Shown here: positions 58,600-64,000 of the stretch, in pieces | Numbering within the stretch: the first letter of the stretch is position 1 | Layout: each line of letters opens with the position of its first letter | Assembly: GCA_037974665.1 (NCBI GenBank) | Contig: CM075777.1 | Span: 14,717,001-14,781,000, forward strand | Source: Ehretia macrophylla | Taxonomy: Eukaryota > Streptophyta > Magnoliopsida > Boraginales > Ehretiaceae | Length of the DNA: 64,000 nucleotides | Direction of reading: 5' to 3' | The notes under the pieces: generated by a model | Seen by the model: the letters and a program-made list of their open reading frames with translations, nothing else | Database searches by the model: none | What the model was told of the DNA's origin: nothing | Program-made: the position numbers and the translations under genes

Positions 58600-59000
58600 G
58601 TGGCTAATCCTACAAGGGGCGAATCAATTTATACATTTATTTACTTCGCGATAGACATATCAGATATAGAGAAATTCGAATGTTGCCTCAAAAATTAATT
58701 TGCAATCCTCTATCCATGGTTGAAGATAGTTGCCTGTGTTTGTATTATGTCTCAACAAATTGAGAAGTAATTTCGAATCAGTTTCTACCTCCAAGGATAT
58801 TTCAGCTACCTTTGAGAGACCCAACCCCTAAGCCATCAACTCTGCAGGAAAAATAGTAGTGGTACCGAGAGTAAAGATATAGCCACTAATCCAATCTCCC
58901 TTTATATCTCAGAACAAGTCACCTGCTGATGCTAGACTTTGAAAGCGTCTTAACACAACCATCAACATTAAGTTTTAAACTCCATTTTATGGCAACTTTC
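58600..59000 (-). pseudogene. RNase H-like (RVT_3) fragment, probably from a LINE
   Basis: On the minus strand the pieces KWSLKLNVDGCVK (about 58990-58950), then after frame breaks GLGLSKVAEISLEVETDSK and NTGNYLQPWIEDCKLI (about 58830-58680), follow the order of the plant RVT_3 RNase H domain: the first acidic residue in NVDG, the later Asp in VETDS. Several stops and a frame change are present. The domain closes many plant L1-type LINE ORF2 proteins and also occurs in host pseudogenes. Confidence 0.6.
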
Positions 59001-59036
59001 AACCAATCAGAGTTTCAATTCTGTCAGTTCGAGAAC

Positions 59037-59038
<2 letters not shown>

Positions 59039-59107
<69 letters not shown>
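59039..59107. repeat. (TA)n microsatellite
   Basis: About 34 uninterrupted TA units, the longest simple repeat in the window, between the RNase H fragment and a truncated promoter block (AATTTATGGCAATGTCGGAGG). Confidence 0.95.
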
Positions 59108-59110
<3 letters not shown>

Positions 59111-59744
59111 TAACCAACGAAAATTGACATGTAATTTATGGCAATGTCGGAGGTTGGTGGACGTCAAATATTATATATATGTTGGATCATTGATGGGATA
59201 TGTTTCAATAATAGTATGTTTTGCTGATTAATGAAATGATGTTCTCAGTATCTGGGGAGAAAAACAAAAACTGAAAAAATGAGAACTTTTATGCAAAACA
59301 TCATTATACTCATCCTCGTATAAATATTAAATGCATTCCCAAATACAAATGGTGACATTTGGTTTGCGATGTAAGCCAATACACAACAAAAGCATTTACA
59401 TTTGACTTGTTCACATACTTGGGAGAAAAACTGAGAAAAACGACAGTTGTCTTATTGTCACGTGTTATTAATTTATTATTTCATAGTGTTATTATCAGAT
59501 ATAATTGCCTATTCAATTATTATCGTTTTGAAAATGTATTCTTTAACTTGAAAATGAAATTGTTGTCTAGTTGTAATTGAAAATGAAAAAAGGGAACACA
59601 TAGAAGTTGCATTTTATGAAGTTTATTATTCGGCAAAATGGTTTAGGTTTGATCCTGGCTAATCAATTTGACAAATCTCAAATAAGAAAAATGGTATTTT
59701 AATTTGTAATAGACGAAATATTATTTTAAAATGTGAATAAGGGA
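59108..59744 (-). other. rearranged AKR 5' flank, including an inverted piece
   Basis: 59138-59165 is a partial promoter block in the usual orientation. 59355-59415 carries the block in reverse complement (TTGCGATGTAAGCCAATACA, then TTGACTTGTTCACATAC). 59440-59540 and 59570-59740 are the outer flank modules in the usual orientation. At about 59745 the 5' flank joins sequence matching the 3' flank of AKR2. Confidence 0.65.
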
Positions 59745-60344
59745 GAAGATAATTTTACAAACTAAAAATATAAGAGTATCTCAAAGCATTTTGTGTAGTC
59801 AGTAAGAGATTAGTACCTGATTCTTCCAGAGCAACTATAAGACAGAGAACATATATTTATCTTGCTGCTTAAATCTATGACATCAACAATTTAATCATCC
59901 CTTCTGGGTTAACCAATAGAGAGAGCTTGATTCTTCTCAACTACTTCACTTTCTGCTGCTTCACAGATAAGAATCCCATAGTTGCCTTGAACATTAAGCC
60001 ATAGTCTTATGACATAAACTAGAACTTGGAATGTAAATTTCTGCATTCAATATTCTTCAATCAACTGAAACATGCTTAACATGATCTAAAACTGTTTGAT
60101 TGAGAAAGAGAAACAGGATCATACAATAGAGTTTGGAGTAAACGCTCCCTTACTTGCTTAACATGCTCAACGCTCTATCACATTCTACAAAAAGCAAGAC
60201 CACTACAGTGACAAATAAGATGGTTTCTGAGACGCAAGGAAAATCCTCATGAACGCGCCAAATTATTTTTACCGCTTTGACATTCTAGAAATATCATGAC
60301 GTCCATAGCTACAAATAAGATTTTCTCGAGAGCCAAGGCAAATC
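59745..60344 (-). other. AKR3 3' flank
   Basis: Aligns with the 3' flank of AKR2 at about 42395-43001 nearly throughout. No gene. Confidence 0.65.
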
Positions 60345-61773
60345 CTATTCAAACTTCCAAGAGGGCAAAGGAAGAGTGTCTGAATTTTTCCAAGTGGTAT
60401 GCATAGAAGGATACCTATCACCCTTCACTGCATCAGCTGATGCAATTGATTCAAGCTCAGCCATGTCTTCTGCTGTGAGTTTTACAGATAAAGCTCCAAT
60501 GTTCTGGTTGAGGTTCTCAATCTTGGAGGTACCTGGAATTGGACATACATCGCTTCCCTGGTGATGCATCCAGGCCAGTGCCAACTGTGAGGGTGTACAT
60601 CCCTTCTTTGCTGCTATTTCATTGACCCGATCATATAATTTTTGGTTATGCTTCAGATTTTCAGGTCGGAATCTTGGGTGGTTCTGCAAATTTGGGAAAG
60701 GAAAAGGTTAAAACACAAGTCAACCATAATGAAATAACTTATTATCCTGTAAAATTTATATGCATGATGATACAATCTTCACATCATACTAGTTGCAGAT
60801 GGCGTGCAGTTTCCGATCCTAATGTTGTCTTTCATATAGACAAATTTGAAACGAAAGGGTAGAGAAAAGATCTATCATATAAGGCTTTTCCTCTAGCAAT
60901 GCATTCCAAGAAAAAATTAATGAAAATGGAAAATATAGTTTTTGAATGCATAAGAACATGATTTCAGGTGATAAACTAATCGGCGCTGTTAATTGGTAAG
61001 CTTGCACTTCAAGGAGCCTTGCTGTAACTTTGAAGGCTTGGACTTCAATATGCCCTTGAAACATCTGCATTGCTTGTTTTGCAAATCCCGAATGGTGTTT
61101 AGCCCAACTACGATTTAAAAGCATTTTCCGTTTTTCAAAATTGTTTTATTGCTAGCTAAAGATAAATATAGAAAATGACAAGGTCAGTTGTGAACTCATG
61201 AAGGCATGTGTGACAGCAAATATAATGGCCTCAATATGCAGCATGAGCCGTCACTTTTCTGTTTTCATTTATTTGCTTGGGAAGAGATGAGATTTTACAT
61301 TATTTATAATTTCAACACGTATGGATCATAGACAAAGCCGGAATAGTCAAGCAGAGAAAAAAGGAGCTCATAATTTGTTATCTCATAGTGAAGAAACTCA
61401 AGATGAAAAAGTGAGCTCATACCTTTCGGCTATCACCATCAGACAAATTTTCAACCAGCTTTGCTCCTGATGAGAAGAATCCACGTCCTAGAGGACTGTA
61501 TGTTACAATCCCGATGCCAAGTTCTCGAAATATTAATAATAAGGTTGTCGTTAGAAACCTTATACTGCTGAGACATAACCATTATAAACGAGGAGTAAAT
61601 GCCAATGCCAAACCTGCAGGTTGGAATGATATCTTCCTCTACATCTCTTCTCCATAGTGACCATTCCAACTGTACAGCTAGCTGTTATTGGATGAACAGC
61701 ATGTGCTCTTCGAATCAGATAGACCTATGTACTTTGTTTTACCTTCTTCAAACAGTTTCTAGAGTTCTCCCAT
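60345..61773 (-). pseudogene. aldo-keto reductase AKR3, 3' fragment (exons 3-5), inactivated
   Basis: Exon-equivalent segments: exon 3 61773-61614, exon 4 61525-61423, exon 5 60683-60345. Exon 5 is a clean 113-codon frame ([14 protein letters not shown] to LPLPSWKFE), very close to AKR2. Exon 3 has a TAG in place of a Lys codon (GEL stop KLFEEG), a 17-bp deletion after YIGLSD and a 4-bp AGCT insertion, a net loss of 13 bp against the 173-bp AKR2 exon. The acceptor before exon 4 reads TTTCG in place of TTTAG. Intron 4 carries about 410 extra bases (60955-61364). Exons 1 and 2, with the catalytic Asp, Tyr, Lys and His, are not found up to 62.8 kb. Confidence 0.92.
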
Positions 61774-62495
61774 CTTGCAAAAGAAAAAATTCCAAGGAGT
61801 AAGAAAGGATGACAGAAGCTTTTCCGAGAAACAAAAGCAAAACTCCTAAAACGAGTATTGGGAAATTTCAACAAAACTTTTCAAAATGTTCAAGAGTGTA
61901 GGGGAAAGACGGGATTGTTGCACAACATTTCATTGTTTTCACATGAAGCAATTAGAGCTCACAAGTGAGTTGCACGAGTACATTACTGCTGATTGCTGAT
62001 CTCAGCTATGTCTTCCTTCTTAATTTTATCTTCTTTCTTATATCAATGCCCACTTCGGTTCCCATAGATATGCCAAAATACTTGCATGCTAAGATGTAGA
62101 AACTCTATTATCTGATCTTTGCAAGCGGTGAACATCGAGAATAGACAAATAACCTATACTAGAAATCTAGAGAATTGTGTTGAGTGAGAGAGATTGATGT
62201 GATGAGGTTAAGTGAAAGGTATATACATATATATATGAATTGTGCACGTGCATTAAGTATAATTATTCAAATTTTTTTACTTAAATTATTAATTATTTAG
62301 ACAAAAATACTCTTATATTATTACTATTTTTTTCCTTTACTTTTCTTCTCCCTCCACCTATTCTTTTCACCCAAAAAAAAAGAATAAATAAAGAAAATTA
62401 AAAGGGAGTTTGTCATCTTCCTCGCACCTTCCCCCACGCCCCCTCCCCCTCGTTATATATATACATCCAAAAAGATTTCGCATCGAGATGACCTT
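61774..62495. other. intergenic, no gene
   Basis: AT-rich with a C-rich tract near 62430-62450. No match to AKR exon 2 or 1 was found here, so the AKR3 duplication ends in the former intron 2. Confidence 0.5.
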
Positions 62496-62565
62496 TAGCC
62501 GGGGTGCAGACTTATCTCCCTTGGAGGTAATAGCCGGGGTGCAGACTTATCTCCCTTGGAGGTAA
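62496..62565. repeat. perfect 35-bp tandem duplication
   Basis: Two identical units, each TAGCCGGGGTGCAGACTT followed by ATCTCCCTTGGAGGTAA, with no mismatch. The unit is GC-richer than its surroundings. No function assigned. Confidence 0.95.
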
Positions 62566-62785
62566 TCCATCTTTCGTGGAGCAGATACTCTTTGAAAGAT
62601 ACTTTTGATAAAGATTATTGATAATTGGAATTGTGTGCTTGCCACTGCTGAAGTTTTTCCATTGTGCCCAGTGCATTGTGGTTTGCTGCCCTTCGAAGTC
62701 CAACGCAAGAATTTACATTTCATTAAGATGGATTTTATATATACTGTTTTTTTTTTGTGTGTATGTACATATATAAAATAATATA
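62566..62785. other. spacer between the tandem duplication and the Tat-like LTR
   Basis: AT-rich at its right end, with a T run (about 62748-62756) and ATATATAAAATAATATA just before the LTR. No gene seen. Confidence 0.5.
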
Positions 62786-63268
62786 TGTCGAGATTGAAAA
62801 TCTCGCAGTTGGGGTTGAATGGCTACTTACCCCAAGCTAGATTTTTAGGTCCGCCTACTGAGCTGAACTTTGAGGTCGGCTGCTTGACCTGCACAAGGAA
62901 ATGGAAGGAAAAGGTGGGGTGACGACCTGAATTTTCCTCTCGGGCGTACGAATGATTAGTATATCCGAGCTGGCAAGGTAGCTGAGAGCATTAATGACGA
63001 GTTACCTTTGAAATGAAGGGGTAGAGCTCTATTTATACTAAATTCGGTTCTGACAGTATTTAATGTGGTGCAGCTTTATGTCCCATCAAGGCTTTATGTC
63101 CTATCAAAATAGTTGGCGCAGAGGTCGGGGTTTTTCTGGGTCGGGGTGAGGTTAGATCAGCATCCAAATTGGACATTAGCTGAATGGGCTGCCCTTGGCT
63201 CGGGTTGGCCTACCTCAGTTCGGTGTCCGCTGCTTACCTCAGCTTGAGATTTCCCTCGTCAATACCTC
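62786..63268 (-). repeat. 3' LTR of a Tat-like gypsy element, minus strand
   Basis: The diverged reverse complement of the LTR at 11923-12401. In minus sense it begins TATTGACGAGGG at 63268 and ends TCTCGACA at 62786. Next to it, 63269-63280 reads CCTCCTCCCCCC on the plus strand, i.e. a polypurine tract on the minus strand, which makes this the 3' LTR of an element that extends off the right edge. TATAAATAGAGC in minus sense (about 63028-63039) is its probable TATA box. Confidence 0.85.
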
Positions 63269-63701
63269 CTCCCCCCAAGTCGAGATTGAGAGGGTGAGAT
63301 CTAGATCTGGGAGTTATTCCCGAGCTGAAGGTTCCCAACCCTATTGGGAGAAGGAGGCCACGTCAACAAAGCATGTCCTTCAGATGGCTGACACGTCACC
63401 CGATAATTATGACAAGACGCGACGTTTGGGATTTCCGATGCGGTTACAGCAGTTGCCTATAAATAGGGCCTTGATGTCTGAAATTCATTTCACACTTTGC
63501 CTACAAAATTTTAAGAGCTTTAGGTCGGAAACCAGAGTAGTCAGACATTTTTAGCTCGACAAACAATTTGCTCGGGGTATTCAGCTCGAAATCCATTAGC
63601 TCGGAGCCAATTAGGTTGGGTCATCTTCCACATCTAGAGCCGTAGGTACGTCCCAACTCCCTTTAGATATTCATGTACATATATTTTAATTTGTAGACAG
63701 G
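63269..63701 (+). promoter_or_regulatory. region upstream of the Tat-like extra ORF
   Basis: Between the polypurine tract and the ORF start. It contains a TATA-like CCTATAAATAGGG (about 63459-63471), about 240 bp upstream of the ATG, and sequence shared with 49200-49480. A plus-strand promoter inside a minus-strand retroelement is inferred. The 119-codon ORF at 63195-63554 crosses the LTR boundary and is not accepted as a gene. Confidence 0.5.
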
Positions 63702-64000
63702 ATGGGAAAGTCAGGGTCGGAAGATTTCCAAGTGATGGGGCGAGATCCTATGGTGGGGACGAGAGTCCGCCGAGGTCGGAGTCCATATCGGATGGAAATC
63801 AAGGTGACGACAGTACCAATGCACCTCAAGGGTCAGTCCGGCGACCTGAGCCCAGGGAGAGTGATGATGATTGTCAAGTCATCGAGGTCATGCGAATGCA
63901 GGAGGAGGCTAAGGAGGATCCTTTGACCGACCTGGGGGAAGTGGGAGACAGAGAAAATGGGTCGCCTTTGAACCAGTTGGAAGGAGTTGAGATACCGCAG
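63702..64000 (+). pseudogene. Transposase_28-like antisense extra ORF of the Tat-like element, partial
   Basis: Starts MGKSGSEDF at 63702, like MARSGTKSD of the copy at 49482. After a frame change in the first 60 bases or so, a different frame carries an acidic region (SESISDGNQGDDSTN, then EEAKEDPLTDLGEV) and ENGSPLNQLEGVEIPQ, matching ANGSPLDKLEGLEI of the other copy. The window ends before the Transposase_28 domain would begin. Lying between polypurine tract/3' LTR and pol, and antisense to them, it has the position of the extra antisense ORF known from plant Tat-lineage elements (Retand-like). Frame damage may be real or may hide an intron. Confidence 0.65.

Noticed and set aside
58929-59231. 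100-codon ORF with repeated Ile-Tyr
   Set aside because: Translation across the (TA)n microsatellite.
61774-62785. missing AKR3 exons 1 and 2
   Set aside because: Looked for ELATKFG, YYQHRID and FLDTSD coding on the minus strand and found none.

Overview
The window is nuclear DNA from a flowering plant, probably a eudicot. It is AT-rich, its genes have GT-AG introns, and most of its length is nested transposable elements (Ty1/copia, Ty3/gypsy, PIF/Harbinger, hAT, SINE, MITE types). I cannot name the species. There are no rRNA genes, stand-alone tRNA genes or CRISPR arrays, and nothing bacterial.

Host genes are few. Three paralogous aldo-keto reductase (AKR) genes lie on the minus strand. 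AKR1 (exons 1-2 at 8918-6157) runs off the left edge. AKR2 (46841-43002) is complete, with five exons and 348 codons. AKR3 (61773-60345) is a 3' fragment with several lesions. A GT47-type xyloglucan galactosyltransferase-like gene (31292-32767, plus strand) has one in-frame TGA. Flanks of the AKR genes are repeated through 46.8-60.3 kb, so the window covers a tandem AKR cluster that was broken up by transposons.

Layout from left to right. 0.4-5.5 kb: copia element on the minus strand inside AKR1 intron 2. 5.5-9 kb: AKR1 exons 2 and 1, with a TIR element in intron 1. 9-11.9 kb: AKR1 5' flank with a fold-back repeat, a Tourist-like MITE and an inverted-repeat element. 11.9-17 kb: 5' end of a Tat-like gypsy element whose gag is split by a 3.5-kb solo LTR. 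17-30.8 kb: broken and inverted copies of a chromodomain-bearing gypsy family ('family B'), themselves hit by a SINE, a 4.4-kb PIF/Harbinger element and a MITE. 30.8-32.8 kb: the GT47 gene. 32.8-42.1 kb: a complete but mutated family B element just behind the GT47 stop. 42.1-47 kb: AKR2. 47-50.9 kb: repeated AKR 5' flanks, an inserted element and a Transposase_28-like ORF. 50.9-55.4 kb: a decayed hAT transposon. 55.4-59.7 kb: more copies of the AKR 5' flank, with a MITE and an RNase H fragment. 59.7-61.8 kb: AKR3. 62.8-64 kb: 3' LTR of a minus-strand Tat-like element followed by an oppositely oriented extra ORF.

The most notable structures are: the imperfect palindrome of family B (arms about 3 kb each once later insertions are removed), a plausible source of hairpin RNA against the complete family B element 2 kb away; the multiplied and partly inverted AKR promoter blocks; and several insertions whose empty site survives in a paralogous copy in the same window, which gives direct proof of element boundaries. 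I did not find a clearly new biological system.
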